Source of the DNA: Komagataeibacter xylinus
GTDB lineage: Bacteria; Pseudomonadota; Alphaproteobacteria; Acetobacterales; Acetobacteraceae
Length of the DNA stretch: 64,000 bases
Direction: 5' to 3'
NCBI RefSeq assembly: GCF_009834365.1
Contig: NZ_CP041348.1
Coordinates: 1,112,501-1,176,500, forward strand
Made by a program: the position numbers and the translations under genes. Positions 35,406 to 45,271 of this stretch are shown here, one piece after another (the stretch's first letter is position 1; each line of letters opens with the position of its first letter). The notes under the pieces are model-generated. The model was not told the origin of the DNA, searched no databases, and was given only the letters and a program-made list of their open reading frames with translations.

Positions 35406-37157
35406 ATGAGCGAGATTCTTGGTGTTTACTACGGAACAGGCAACACCGTGACCAAAAGTGGCTCATATACTCTGGATCCTGGTGGCCTGCTCGGCCTTCT
35501 GGCATCCGGGGAGATGACCGTCTCTTCTCCTGATGGCCAGCCCGTCGATGCGACCATCAACCTGGCCGGGCTGCTTGACCTGCCCGTAACCGCCACTGCC
35601 GCTTATACCGTCACGGCCGAAAAGAATACGGTTGTGACGGTAAGCGCCAGTGCCGTAAACGCGCTGACCACAACCACCCTCGATGCAAACGGCGGCACGA
35701 TCGCCCTGGCTGGCGGGCTGCTGAACGCCGCAAGCGGGGTAACAATCAATCTGACCAATGGCGGCACATTCAACGGGTCTGGCATTATTTCGGCCCTGGC
35801 GGGTGCCACCATCAATTTTGGCAGCGGTGGCGGCGCGCTCAACCTTGCCGGTTCCAGTACCGGCATTGCGCTGCTGTCTGGCGTATCCATCAATAATTTC
35901 GGCAGTGGTGATTCCATTATCGTGGAGAATGATGGCGTCCCCGCAACCGTTACCGGCATCAGCTATGATGGCCTGTTTGGCACGTCTACCCTCACCTTCT
36001 CCAACGGGGATACGCTGTCGCTCCAGGGGCAGTATCAGGACACCGACCCGCAGGCTGCCGGTTATGTCTCCACCGTAGCCGATGCCGATGGCACAGGCAC
36101 GGTGCTGGTCTGTTTCCTCGCCGGCTCCATGATCCGCACCCCGGATGCTGACATCGCCGTTGAAGACCTGTGTGCGGGCGACACCATCCTCACCATGGTG
36201 AATGACACGCCACAGCCCCGCGCCATCACATGGGCAGGCAGGGCGCATGCTTTGGTTCGCCCCGAACTGCCCGATGATGAAGCGGGTTACCCGGTCCGCA
36301 TTCTCAAAGATGCCATAAGCGAGGGCGTGCCTTACAAGGACATGCTGATTACGGCGGAGCACTGCCTGTATTTCGAGGGCAGGTTCGTGCCCGCCCGCAT
36401 GCTCGTCAATCACACGTCCATTTTCTATGATCGCACGATCACATCCTACGATTACTACCATATTGAAACGCAGGAACACGCGGTCATCATCGCTGATGGC
36501 ATGCTGACCGAAAGCTATCTTGATACCGGCAACCGCCGTGCCTTCCGGCAGAAAGACAATGTCGTTTTACTCAGTGGCAGCCGCAACCTGACATGGGCGG
36601 ATGCCGCCGCACCGCTTGATGTGTCGCCGGGCTTTGTCGAGCCGCTGTTCCGCCAGATCGCGGCCCGTGCCGCTGCGGCAGGGCACGAATCCTGCCCACA
36701 GGCCACGACCATGACAGACGAGGCCGACCTGCACCTGATGACGCCATCTGGCACCATCATCCATAAAATGCGCGAGGCAAACGGATTTGCCTTCTTCATG
36801 ATCCCGCCCGGGGTGGAGAGCGTACGCATCATGTCCCGGACCAGCCGCCCATCAGACACGATCGGCCCCTACATTGATGACCGCCGCCAGCTTGGCGTTC
36901 TGATCAAGGATATCAAACTGTTCGAAGGCAGCGTAGCACGCCCCATTACCACCCATCTTTCCAGTGACGCGCCCGAAGGCTGGTATGATGGCTGGTACGC
37001 GCCCGAAAATGTTCCCTGCCGCTGGACAGACGGACAGGCCAGCATACATCTCGGCGCCCGTCACCCCACGCTCATGGGGCTGCTCTGCCTCGAAATCCTT
37101 ACTGGCGGCCCCTATGTCATCAGCGCCGCTCCGCAGCCGCAGTCCCTGACAGCCTGA
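35406..37157 (+). CDS. Hint-domain (Hint_2) surface protein
   Basis: The 583-aa protein starts at ATG 35406, with AGGAG 7 bases upstream. Residues 1-230 are Gly/Ser/Thr/Asn-rich and repetitive (GGTIALAGGLLNAASGVTINL), like beta-solenoid passenger domains. A Hint domain follows from about 237: CFLAGSMIRTPDADIAVEDLCAGDTI, then MLITAEHCLYFEGRFVPARMLVNHTSI. Hint_2 proteins may autoprocess at the initial Cys. The last 180 residues form a further domain with no known match. No classical signal peptide is visible, so export may use another route. Confidence 0.82.
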   Translation: MSEILGVYYGTGNTVTKSGSYTLDPGGLLGLLASGEMTVSSPDGQPVDATINLAGLLDLPVTATAAYTVTAEKNTVVTVSASAVNALTTTTLDANGGTIALAGGLLNAASGVTINLTNGGTFNGSGIISALAGATINFGSGGGALNLAGSSTGIALLSGVSINNFGSGDSIIVENDGVPATVTGISYDGLFGTSTLTFSNGDTLSLQGQYQDTDPQAAGYVSTVADADGTGTVLVCFLAGSMIRTPDADIAVEDLCAGDTILTMVNDTPQPRAITWAGRAHALVRPELPDDEAGYPVRILKDAISEGVPYKDMLITAEHCLYFEGRFVPARMLVNHTSIFYDRTITSYDYYHIETQEHAVIIADGMLTESYLDTGNRRAFRQKDNVVLLSGSRNLTWADAAAPLDVSPGFVEPLFRQIAARAAAAGHESCPQATTMTDEADLHLMTPSGTIIHKMREANGFAFFMIPPGVESVRIMSRTSRPSDTIGPYIDDRRQLGVLIKDIKLFEGSVARPITTHLSSDAPEGWYDGWYAPENVPCRWTDGQASIHLGARHPTLMGLLCLEILTGGPYVISAAPQPQSLTA

Positions 37158-37210
37158 GAAATCCTCCCTGCGCCCTGAGCGGGTGCAGGGACCGACAGGT
37201 CTTAAAAAGC

Positions 37211-37777
37211 ATGGATACACCCTTTACCCTCAAAGCCGGACAGATCTGGACCGGCGCGCCCCCCCGCCGCGAAATACGCGGTATTGATGAAGTGGGGGCA
37301 ACCGAGGTCTCGTTTCACAAACAGACCTTAAAGCGCCGTTTCCTGACCTATCAGACCACGACGATCACGGGATTTCGTAAATGGATCCAGCAAAGTCAGG
37401 CCGTGTCCAATGATGGGCTGAGTGCTGCCAGTATCCACGGGTTTTCCCCATCGCGTGAAATCGGGCAGCGGATTCAGCTCCTGCGCAAGGCGGCGGGGCT
37501 GAGCCAGCAGGATCTGGCAGACATGCTTGGTGTCTCCCGTGCCGCCGTTGGTTTTTGGGAAACGGGGCGCCCCAGCATGATCAGCAAACATGTGCCCCGT
37601 ATCGCGAAGATTTTTGGTATCAGCGAGGAAGTCTTTCTCAATGGGCAGAGCAGCGAAAAAACGCAGATGTCCATTACAAAAGACGAAAAAAATATCATAA
37701 ATCTCTACAGAGCCCTTTCCATAGATGACAGGCTCCAGGCCATCAAACGCATGGAAATGCTTTATAAGAAGCAATGA
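37211..37777 (+). CDS. XRE-family HTH transcriptional regulator
   Basis: The 188-aa protein has an N-terminal segment of about 75 residues of unknown role. A Cro/cI-type HTH follows (about 80-140): IGQRIQLLRKAAGLSQQDLADMLGVSRAAVGFWETG. A short helical tail ends in LYKKQ. The gene lies 53 bases downstream of the Hint-domain gene on the same strand. It may control that gene or itself, but no operator was recognised. Confidence 0.85.
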   Translation: MDTPFTLKAGQIWTGAPPRREIRGIDEVGATEVSFHKQTLKRRFLTYQTTTITGFRKWIQQSQAVSNDGLSAASIHGFSPSREIGQRIQLLRKAAGLSQQDLADMLGVSRAAVGFWETGRPSMISKHVPRIAKIFGISEEVFLNGQSSEKTQMSITKDEKNIINLYRALSIDDRLQAIKRMEMLYKKQ

Positions 37778-37895
37778 TAGTCTTTAAGGGGTATTGTAAA
37801 AGGCCAGGCTGAAACATGTCTGGCCTGCCCGCACCAGAACCTGCCGCACGCTTTTTGCTGGCTGTCCGGTCATACGGTGCCAGAATAATCAAGAA

Positions 37896-37962
37896 CCTGT
37901 TTGGAAAGGGGCGGCGTTCTTTGAAGCTTTTTGGAAAAAGCTTCACCAAAAACTTTTTTATT
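37896..37962. repeat. Double-hairpin intergenic repeat, copy c
   Basis: A degraded first hairpin (GGGGCGGCG) precedes an intact TGAAGCTTTTTGGAAAAAGCTTCA hairpin core and the arm CACCAAAAAC. It separates the XRE gene from the convergent porin gene. The bases after it to 38053 are very AT-rich and hold no gene. Confidence 0.85.
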
Positions 37963-38053
37963 TCAAATATATTACATGATTCTATTTTTAAAAATTATGT
38001 AATATATTTACTTATTATTTATATAAATAAATTATATTTTTTCAGGTTTCAAC

Positions 38054-39361
38054 TTAAAACCCGATGACTGCATCCCCGCCAAAGGTGAACATGCCATTAT
38101 TGCGCCCGCCATTGAACGGCGTGGTGCCATTGAGCGCCCGGTCAAAGCGGATTTCAGGCCGCAGCATGAACACGCGCACATGGTGGCCAATCTGCGGGCG
38201 GTAGCTCAGTCCCAGCGTCATTTCCCCATAGGTGGTGCCGTGACTTGAGGCCTGCGGCCCCGGCACCACCTCGCCCCCCGTGCCTGCAAGGGCCTCCATG
38301 TAGGAATTGTTGCCCCGGAAGGTCGCGACCATGGCGTTGTTGTTGTCGCGATAGATCTCGCCACGATAATTGAAGGTCAGGGCGCGGTTGATGCGGTAAC
38401 TCAGGAAGCTGATGAAGCTCTCCGCATCCACGCCTGCAAACTGCCCGCGCGCGCCCATGCCACGCGTGCCTTCATCATGCAGGTAATTGAACTCCGCCGT
38501 GAGGCTCAGCCGTTTGTTGACCTGATAATAAGCGCTGACATCGTTCCAGAAACGCTGGGTGTGATCGGCTTCATAATGCCCGATGTCACGCCAGGCATTT
38601 TCCGGCCCGACCCGACTCAGTTCCACGATCCGGAGCTTGCCGTGGGCAAGATTGTTCAGGTTGAAGCCAAAATAGCCTGCGGGCGCGTTGTTGTTGTCTG
38701 AGCGGCCAAAGGATGTCTGGTTGCCGGTATCGATCCCGAATGTCACATCGACCATCGGCGTCACATGCCAGTTGAACATGGCCCCGATATGCTGGAACGG
38801 CACCGAATATTCAGATGTATAGGCCAGCGTGTAGAAAGGGCGCGAGGTGGGGTCCAGCCCCTCCACCCCCATCGGGGCCTGCAATATGCCCGCCTGCATG
38901 TCTAACCCGCCTCTGGTGACCCAGGGCAGGTGCACATCCATATGCGCCTGTGCCGGAATAAGCTGGTAACGCGCATTCCATTCCCGGTCACTCACGCCAA
39001 GCAACTGGTAGTAGCGGGCATCCGAGCCGTACATCCCTTCAAGCGTAAAACCGACCTGATAGGTATTGCGGGTGGAATCAATGGCTTTGGCGAGTGTGAA
39101 TTCCGCCTGGTTCAGTTGCACCTGATTGGCGTGGTCGGCAAAGAAATCACCAAAATTATAGCCGGGCTGGGGGCGGGCTGGGTTGGCCATGATGCCGCCC
39201 TCGATCTGGCCCGTCAGGGTCACGCCGCCGAGCCAGCGCGTGAAACCCGTGTCATGCCCCAGCCCGGAAAAGACCTTTACCTGCGCCCGCGCCTTGCCCG
39301 AAACGCCGGTAAAAAGGCAGGCGACCACCAGAAGGCCCCAAACCCGGTGGTGTGATTTCAT
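38054..39361 (-). CDS. Outer-membrane beta-barrel porin (BBP2-like)
   Basis: The 435-aa protein has a signal peptide ending at KARAQ (about residue 26) and the aromatic-terminated C-terminus GGDAVIGF of outer-membrane barrels. Alternating amphipathic strands run throughout, with a conserved ARYQLIPAQAHMDVHLP region and AGILQAPMGVEGLDP, as in the putative beta-barrel porin-2 family. It likely forms a diffusion channel. A decayed partial copy of its 3' end is at 34977-35240. It is transcribed alone. Confidence 0.85.
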   Translation of the reverse strand: MKSHHRVWGLLVVACLFTGVSGKARAQVKVFSGLGHDTGFTRWLGGVTLTGQIEGGIMANPARPQPGYNFGDFFADHANQVQLNQAEFTLAKAIDSTRNTYQVGFTLEGMYGSDARYYQLLGVSDREWNARYQLIPAQAHMDVHLPWVTRGGLDMQAGILQAPMGVEGLDPTSRPFYTLAYTSEYSVPFQHIGAMFNWHVTPMVDVTFGIDTGNQTSFGRSDNNNAPAGYFGFNLNNLAHGKLRIVELSRVGPENAWRDIGHYEADHTQRFWNDVSAYYQVNKRLSLTAEFNYLHDEGTRGMGARGQFAGVDAESFISFLSYRINRALTFNYRGEIYRDNNNAMVATFRGNNSYMEALAGTGGEVVPGPQASSHGTTYGEMTLGLSYRPQIGHHVRVFMLRPEIRFDRALNGTTPFNGGRNNGMFTFGGDAVIGF

Positions 39362-39517
39362 GACAGGCTGTTCCCCTCCGGCATCTGCGGACAGCGCCAG
39401 GGCCTATGCGCCCGTGTCCGGCAATCATGAAATTTCTTTTATTTTATTTTTCGCCGGTCTGGAACCTAAATTGTTGAAATAATTCGATATTATAACAATA
39501 CCGTATAAGATATATCC

Positions 39518-40483
39518 TTACTTTCCCAGCCATCCTCGCCGCCAGAACCACAGAAGCGGCAGCACGACGGTGGCCGCCATCAGGGCCAGAGAATACCAGT
39601 AGCCGTATTTCCAGTTCAGTTCCGGTATATCGTGAAAGTTCATGCCATAAATACCGGCCACCAGCGTGGGCGCCACGCCAATAAAGCTGACCACGGTCAG
39701 GATCTTCATGCCGTTATTCTGCTCGATGCTGATAAAGCCCAGCGTCGCATCAAGCAGGAACTGCACCTTGTTGGCGGTCTGTGAAACAAAATCGTTGAGC
39801 GAACGGATATCACGCCCCACCGTGCCCAACCGCGCCTGCAGCCGCTCGCTCAGGTCATGGCGCTTGTTCTCGCCCAGAAAGATCGAGATCCGCTCAAGCC
39901 CCAGCAGGCTGTCGCGCACGGATGAACTCAGGTCGCCCGACCGCCCCACCCGGCGCAGCATGTTACGCAGCAGGTTGGCCGCCTGCGCCTGGCTCGGGGC
40001 CTCGGACTGAAAGACATCCTTGGACATGCCATCAAGCGACTGGCCCAGATGCTCAAGGATATCAGCCAGCCGGTCCACGATGGCCTCAAGCAGCATGATC
40101 CCCGCCTCGTTGGCGCTGAGCGGCGCATCCTGCCCCGCCACCTGCCGGGCCACCACGTCAAACGCGCTGAAGCCGGTATAGCGGATGGTCAGGATCCGGT
40201 CATGCATGAGCACGAACCCCACAGGGGAGACGAAAAAGTCATCCGGCGTCTTGCGCACCAGCGGCGTGGAGAGATAGACGGCATTCCCTTCCATGAACAG
40301 GCGCGATGAACTCTCGATCTCGTCAAGCTGGGCGCGGGTAGGAATGCGCAGGCCGGTCAGTTCGGCGGCGAGGGCTTCCTCATCCGTGGTGGGGTCAAGC
40401 AGGTCCAGCCATGCTGCGTCGGCCACATCCGCCGCCGCAGTCACGGTACGGGCCGGGGCGCCGGGGCGATGCGCTAGAAACAT
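39518..40483 (-). CDS. corA: CorA-family magnesium/divalent cation transporter
   Basis: The 321-aa protein has a large cytoplasmic N-terminal funnel and two C-terminal membrane segments. The selectivity motif GMN is in AGIYGMNFHDIPEL at about residues 278-291. The second segment ends in a basic RRGWLGK. Length is typical. It imports Mg2+ (also Co2+ or Ni2+) down the membrane potential. No partner genes are adjacent. Confidence 0.95.
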   Translation of the reverse strand: MFLAHRPGAPARTVTAAADVADAAWLDLLDPTTDEEALAAELTGLRIPTRAQLDEIESSSRLFMEGNAVYLSTPLVRKTPDDFFVSPVGFVLMHDRILTIRYTGFSAFDVVARQVAGQDAPLSANEAGIMLLEAIVDRLADILEHLGQSLDGMSKDVFQSEAPSQAQAANLLRNMLRRVGRSGDLSSSVRDSLLGLERISIFLGENKRHDLSERLQARLGTVGRDIRSLNDFVSQTANKVQFLLDATLGFISIEQNNGMKILTVVSFIGVAPTLVAGIYGMNFHDIPELNWKYGYWYSLALMAATVVLPLLWFWRRGWLGK

Positions 40484-40680
40484 GGGCTGTCTTTCATTGG
40501 TTCGCGTCGTTGTTCATCCATCATGCCGGGGCAAACATGTCAAATCGTGACATGCCCCTCCGGCCCGCGGGGGGCTGGTATTTTGCCGCCATCCAGTCCA
40601 GAACCGCATGATATGCCAGCCCGGGACGGCTGCATGACGAAATCCTTGAGCCACGCACCTATTCTTGCGGAGTAGCGAAG

Positions 40681-41910
40681 TTGAGCGCAACAGACACACA
40701 GGCAGGCGCCAACAGCCTGCGCAGCGGGCCGGACGGGCGCGGCCGTTTCGGCATTTTTGGGGGCCGTTTCGTGGCCGAGACCCTGATGCCGCTCCTGCTG
40801 GAGCTGGACGCCGCCTACACGGCCGCCCAGGCCGACCCCGAATTCCACCGTGAGCTGGATTATTACCTCAAGGATTACGTCGGCCGTCCCAGCCCGCTCT
40901 GGCTTGCCCGCCGCATGACCGAGCAGCTCGGTGGTGCCAGAATCTACATGAAGCGCGAGGAGCTGAACCACACCGGCTCCCACAAGCTCAACAATGTCAT
41001 GGGCCAGATCCTGCTTGCCCGCCGCATGGGCCGCACGCGCATCGTGGCCGAGACGGGCGCGGGCCAGCACGGCGTGGCCACCGCCACCGTGTGCGCGCTG
41101 TTCGGCATGAAATGCGCCATCTACATGGGCGCTACCGATGTCGAGCGGCAGAAGCCCAACGTGTTCCGCATGCGGCTGCTTGGCGCTGAAGTGGTTCCCG
41201 TCACGGCAGGCGCCGGCACGCTCAAGGATGCCATGAACGAAGCCATGCGCGACTGGGTGACCAACGTGCATGACACCTACTTCCTGGTTGGCACCGTGGC
41301 AGGCCCCCACCCCTACCCGCAGATGGTGCGTGACTTCCAGTCCATCATCGGCGTGGAAACCAAAGAACAGATCATGGAAGCCGAAGGCCGCCTGCCTGAC
41401 GCCATCGTGGCGGCCATTGGTGGCGGGTCAAACGCCATGGGTATCTTCCACCCCTTCCTCGATGACCCCGAGGTGAAGCTGATCGGCGTCGAGGCGGCAG
41501 GCTGCGGGCTGGACAGCGGGCGCACCGCCGCCTCCATCGAGCGCGGCAGACCCGGCGTGCTGCATGGCAACCGCACCTACCTGTTGCAGGATGAGGACGG
41601 GCAGATCACCGAGGCGCATTCCATCAGCGCGGGCCTCGACTACCCCGGCGTCGGCCCCGAGCATTCCTGGCTCAGCGACATTGGGCGGGCGGAATATGTC
41701 GGGGCGACCGACCAGGAGGCGCTCGACGCCTTCCAGCTCTGCACCCGCACCGAGGGCATCATCCCCGCGCTGGAAAGTGCCCACGCCATCGCCTATGCCG
41801 CAAAGCTCGCGCCCACCATGGGCAGGGACCAGATCATCGTGATCAACATTTCCGGTCGGGGAGACAAGGACATCTTCACCGTGGCCGAACATCTGGGAGT
41901 GAAACTGTGA
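40681..41910 (+). CDS. trpB: Tryptophan synthase beta chain
   Basis: The 409-aa PLP enzyme condenses indole with serine. The Schiff-base Lys is in [15 protein letters not shown] (about residue 103). The phosphate-binding [15 protein letters not shown] and the active-site Glu region [13 protein letters not shown] are intact. Translation starts at TTG 40681, where GCGGAG lies 9-15 bases upstream, as no nearby ATG fits the N-terminus. trpA overlaps by 4 bases. trpF, which often precedes trpB, is not in front here. Confidence 0.97.
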   Translation: MSATDTQAGANSLRSGPDGRGRFGIFGGRFVAETLMPLLLELDAAYTAAQADPEFHRELDYYLKDYVGRPSPLWLARRMTEQLGGARIYMKREELNHTGSHKLNNVMGQILLARRMGRTRIVAETGAGQHGVATATVCALFGMKCAIYMGATDVERQKPNVFRMRLLGAEVVPVTAGAGTLKDAMNEAMRDWVTNVHDTYFLVGTVAGPHPYPQMVRDFQSIIGVETKEQIMEAEGRLPDAIVAAIGGGSNAMGIFHPFLDDPEVKLIGVEAAGCGLDSGRTAASIERGRPGVLHGNRTYLLQDEDGQITEAHSISAGLDYPGVGPEHSWLSDIGRAEYVGATDQEALDAFQLCTRTEGIIPALESAHAIAYAAKLAPTMGRDQIIVINISGRGDKDIFTVAEHLGVKL

Positions 41911-42737
41911 GCCGCATCGCCCGCCGCTTCGCCACCCTGCGCGCGCAGGGCCGTGGCGCCCTCATCCCCTATGTCGAGGCCTGCGACCCCGATTACGATA
42001 CCGCGCTCGCCATCCTGCGCGGCATGCCTGCTGCCGGTGCCGACCTGATCGAGGTGGGCGTGCCCTTTTCCGACCCGTCAGCCGATGGCCCGACCATCCA
42101 GAAGGCCGCCCTGCGCGGCCTGAAGGGCGGCTCGACCATGAAGCGCGTGCTGGAAATGGTGCGGGCCTTCCGCGAAGGCGATGACGAGACGCCGATCATC
42201 CTCATGGGTTACACAAACCCTATCGAGGCCTACGGCGCCGAACGTTTCTGCACGGATGCAAAAGCCGCGGGCGTGGACGGGCTGATCGTGGTCGACATGC
42301 CACCGGAGGAAGCCGACCTGCTGGCAGGCCCGGCGGCAGCCAGCGGGCTTGACATCATCCGCCTCGTCGCCCCCACCACGCCTGACGAGCGCCTGCCTGT
42401 CGTATTCAATGGCGCGTCGGGCTTCGTGTATTATGTCAGCATTACCGGCGTGACCGGCACGCGCACCGCCAGCACCAATGAACTGGCCCAGGCCCTGCCG
42501 CGCCTGCGCAAGGCGACAGACCTGCCGATTGCCATCGGCTTTGGCATCCGTACGCCCGAACTCGCGGCCAATGCCGTAAGCGTGGCCGATGCCGCCGTGG
42601 TGGCCTCGGCCCTGCTCAACACGCTTGAGGGCTCGCTTGATGCGGATGGAAAGGCAACAGCCACAACCGTGCCTGCCGTGCTGGACCAGTTGCGGGGGCT
42701 GGCCGATGCCGTGCATGCCGTAAGCAAGACCACCTAA
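41907..42737 (+). CDS. trpA: Tryptophan synthase alpha chain
   Basis: The 276-aa TIM barrel cleaves indole-3-glycerol phosphate and channels indole to TrpB. The catalytic Glu lies in [19 protein letters not shown] and the Asp in [11 protein letters not shown]. The phosphate-binding GFGIRTPE is present. The GTG start overlaps the trpB stop (GTGA), a sign of translational coupling that fits the alpha2-beta2 complex. A hairpin repeat follows before accD. Confidence 0.97.
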   Translation: MSRIARRFATLRAQGRGALIPYVEACDPDYDTALAILRGMPAAGADLIEVGVPFSDPSADGPTIQKAALRGLKGGSTMKRVLEMVRAFREGDDETPIILMGYTNPIEAYGAERFCTDAKAAGVDGLIVVDMPPEEADLLAGPAAASGLDIIRLVAPTTPDERLPVVFNGASGFVYYVSITGVTGTRTASTNELAQALPRLRKATDLPIAIGFGIRTPELAANAVSVADAAVVASALLNTLEGSLDADGKATATTVPAVLDQLRGLADAVHAVSKTT

Positions 42738-42760
42738 AAGTAATCCATTGATAAAAAACA

Positions 42761-42842
42761 GAAGTTTTCGGGTGTGGCCTTTTTTCAAAAAGGCAGCATT
42801 CTTCTGAAGCTTTTTGTTAAGAGTTTCACCAAAAACTTTTTA
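42761..42842. repeat. Double-hairpin intergenic repeat, copy d
   Basis: GAAGTTTTCGGGTG opens and CACCAAAAACTTTT closes a variant with a GGCCTTTTTTC-type hairpin and a weakened GAAGCTTTTTG hairpin. It lies between trpA and accD, in the middle of what is usually a continuous operon. Confidence 0.85.
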
Positions 42843-42960
42843 CAGTTTGCGGGCCGTTTCACAGGTGATTTTGCGGAACGCCCCCTGCAATGACAATCTG
42901 GCCCAATCGTTCATCTGCCTGTATGGAACAGGCCTCCAGAAAGCTTAAGGGAGAGGCAAC

Positions 42961-43827
42961 ATGAGCTGGCTGACCGAATATGTGCGCCCCAAGATCCGCG
43001 GCCTGCTCAAGCGGGAAGTGCCGGACAACCTGTGGACCAACTGCGAATCATGCGAGCAGATGATCCTGACCAAGGACCTGCGCAAGGCGCTGAACGTGTG
43101 CCCGCATTGCGGCCACCACATGCGTGCCACCGTGCCCGAGCGGCTGGAATGGACGTTCGATAACGGGGAATACACCCGCATCGAACTGCCCAAGGTACCG
43201 GTTGACCCGCTCTCCTTCCGTGATCGCAAGCGCTATACCGACCGGCTGAAGGACGAGCGCGCCAAGTCCCACCTTGAGGAATCGATGGCCGTGGCCCATG
43301 GCCAGATCGGCGGCCATAATGCGGTCGTGGCCGTGATGGCGTTCGAGTTCATTGCAGGCACCATGGGGGCAGCGCTTGGCGAGGCATTCCTCGCCGCCGC
43401 CCGCCTGGCCATTTTGCAGCAGTCACCGCTGATCGTGTTCACCGCATCAGGCGGCGCACGCATGCAGGAGGGCATGATCAGCCTGATGCAGATGCCGCGC
43501 ACCACGGTGGCCGTGCAGATGCTCAAGGAAGCAGGCCTGCCCTACTTCGTGGTGCTGACCAACCCGACCACGGGTGGCGTGTCCGCCTCGTTCGCCATGC
43601 TCGGCGACGTGCAGATTGCCGAGCCCAATGCGCTGATCGGCTTCGCGGGCCAGCGCGTGATCGAGGATACGGTGCGCGAGAAGCTGCCCGAAGGCTTCCA
43701 GCGCGCGGAATACCTGCTTGAGCATGGCATGCTCGACATGGTGGTCAAGCGCGGCGACCTGCGCGAGGTGCTTGGCCGCCTGGTCGCACAGCTCAACTAC
43801 CGCCACATCGCTCCCCGCGCCGCGTAG
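42961..43827 (+). CDS. accD: Acetyl-CoA carboxylase carboxyltransferase subunit beta
   Basis: The 288-aa subunit joins AccA to make malonyl-CoA. An N-terminal zinc ribbon has two CxxC pairs (NCESCEQ and CPHCGHH). The carboxyltransferase core shows ASGGARMQEGMISLMQM and NPTTGGVSASFAMLGD. AGGGAG lies 6-11 bases ahead of the ATG. It is followed 17 bases later by folC, the common alphaproteobacterial pairing. Confidence 0.97.
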   Translation: MSWLTEYVRPKIRGLLKREVPDNLWTNCESCEQMILTKDLRKALNVCPHCGHHMRATVPERLEWTFDNGEYTRIELPKVPVDPLSFRDRKRYTDRLKDERAKSHLEESMAVAHGQIGGHNAVVAVMAFEFIAGTMGAALGEAFLAAARLAILQQSPLIVFTASGGARMQEGMISLMQMPRTTVAVQMLKEAGLPYFVVLTNPTTGGVSASFAMLGDVQIAEPNALIGFAGQRVIEDTVREKLPEGFQRAEYLLEHGMLDMVVKRGDLREVLGRLVAQLNYRHIAPRAA

Positions 43828-43844
43828 CTGACGGAACCCCGCAC

Positions 43845-45167
43845 ATGAAAGCGCCTGCCCTCGGGCCGGAATTCGTGGGCCGCACAGGGCAGATACTGGA
43901 ACGGCTGAACCGGCTGTATCCGGCCCTGATCGACCTGTCGCTTACCCGGCTTGAAACGCTGCTTGGCCGCCTTGGCCACCCCGAGCGCCACATGCCGCCC
44001 GTCGTGCATGTGGCGGGCACCAATGGCAAGGGCAGCACCTGCGCCTTCATGCGCGCCGTGGCCGAGGCTGCGGGGTGGCGCGTGCATGTGCTCACCTCGC
44101 CCCACCTCGTGCATGTGACCGAGCGCTTCCGCATTGCGGGCCAGATCGTGAGCGAGCACGAACTCGCCGCCGTGCTTGAAGAGATCGAACAGGTCAACGC
44201 AGGCGCGCCCATTACCGTGTTCGAGGTGCTGACGGCGGCAGGCTTCATGCTCTGCGCCCGCCACCCGGCGGACCTGACCATTGTGGAAGTGGGGCTGGGT
44301 GGCCGGTTTGACGCCACCAACGTGATACAGCGCCCGGCTTCCTGCGCCATTACCGCCATCTCGATGGACCACGAGGCCTTTCTGGGCGATACGCTAGGTG
44401 CCATCGCGGGTGAGAAGGCGGGCATCATCAAGCACGGCGTGCCAGTCGCCACGGGCCGCCAGCCAGCCGAGGTGATGGACGTCCTTGTCCGCACCGCGCA
44501 GGCTCAGGCAGCCCCGCTATGGCGGCGCGACCATGAATGGTTCATTGACCCCACGGCCCAGGGCACGGGCCTGCGCTACCGCGACGTGCATGGCACGCTG
44601 GAGCTGCCCCTGCCCGGCCTGCGTGGCGCCCACCAGATCGATAATGCAGGCCTTGCCATCGCCACCCTGCGCGCGGGCGCCCTGCCCGTATCTGCCCAAG
44701 GCTGGGCAGGCATTGCGCAGGCACGCTGGCCTGCGCGCATGCAGCGCCTGTCGGGCCATCTGGCAGCCCTTCTGCCTGCACGGTGGGAGCTATGGCTTGA
44801 CGGGGGCCACAACCCCGGCGCAGGCCACGTTCTGGCGCAGGTTATGGATGAGTGGGCGGACCGGCCCACCCATCTGGTCATTGGCATGAAGCAGACCAAG
44901 GATGCCACCGGCTTCCTCGCCCCGCTGCTGCCGCGTGCCGCTTCCATTCAGGCCGTGGCGGAAGAAGGCCAGCATCTGGCCCAGCCCGTGGCCGATATCG
45001 TGGCCGCATCCGACGGTCGTGCGACTGCGGGCCCGACCCTGCATGCCGCCCTGCGCCATCTTGCGGCTGAGGCAGGCCCTGACGCCCCCCCGGCCCGCGT
45101 GATCATATGCGGCAGCCTGTACCTAGCCGGTGTTGCGCTACAGCACGATGGCTGGCAACCGGACTGA
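43845..45167 (+). CDS. folC: Bifunctional folylpolyglutamate synthase/dihydrofolate synthase
   Basis: The 440-aa enzyme of the Mur ligase family adds glutamate to dihydropteroate and folates. The ATP loop is VAGTNGKGSTCAFM (about residues 52-65). The substrate loop TSPHLVHVTERFRI, the Mur-type ITAISMDHEAFLGDTLGAIAGEKAGIIK and the C-terminal WLDGGHNPGA are intact. It ends in a hairpin repeat shared with a convergent transporter gene. Confidence 0.96.
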   Translation: MKAPALGPEFVGRTGQILERLNRLYPALIDLSLTRLETLLGRLGHPERHMPPVVHVAGTNGKGSTCAFMRAVAEAAGWRVHVLTSPHLVHVTERFRIAGQIVSEHELAAVLEEIEQVNAGAPITVFEVLTAAGFMLCARHPADLTIVEVGLGGRFDATNVIQRPASCAITAISMDHEAFLGDTLGAIAGEKAGIIKHGVPVATGRQPAEVMDVLVRTAQAQAAPLWRRDHEWFIDPTAQGTGLRYRDVHGTLELPLPGLRGAHQIDNAGLAIATLRAGALPVSAQGWAGIAQARWPARMQRLSGHLAALLPARWELWLDGGHNPGAGHVLAQVMDEWADRPTHLVIGMKQTKDATGFLAPLLPRAASIQAVAEEGQHLAQPVADIVAASDGRATAGPTLHAALRHLAAEAGPDAPPARVIICGSLYLAGVALQHDGWQPD

Positions 45168-45177
45168 AAACGGATAA

Positions 45178-45259
45178 ACGTTTTGGGTGAAGCTTTTCCC
45201 AAAAAGCTTCAGAAGGAACGCCGCCTTTTTGAAAAAAGGCGGCACCCGAAAACTTTTAC
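45178..45259. repeat. Double-hairpin intergenic repeat, copy e
   Basis: ACGTTTTGGGTG and CACCCGAAAACTTTT are the outer arms. GAAGCTTTTC/AAAAAGCTTC and CCGCCTTTTT/AAAAAGGCGG hairpins lie between. It separates the convergent folC and transporter genes. Confidence 0.92.
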
Positions 45260-45271
45260 TTTTATCCCAGC

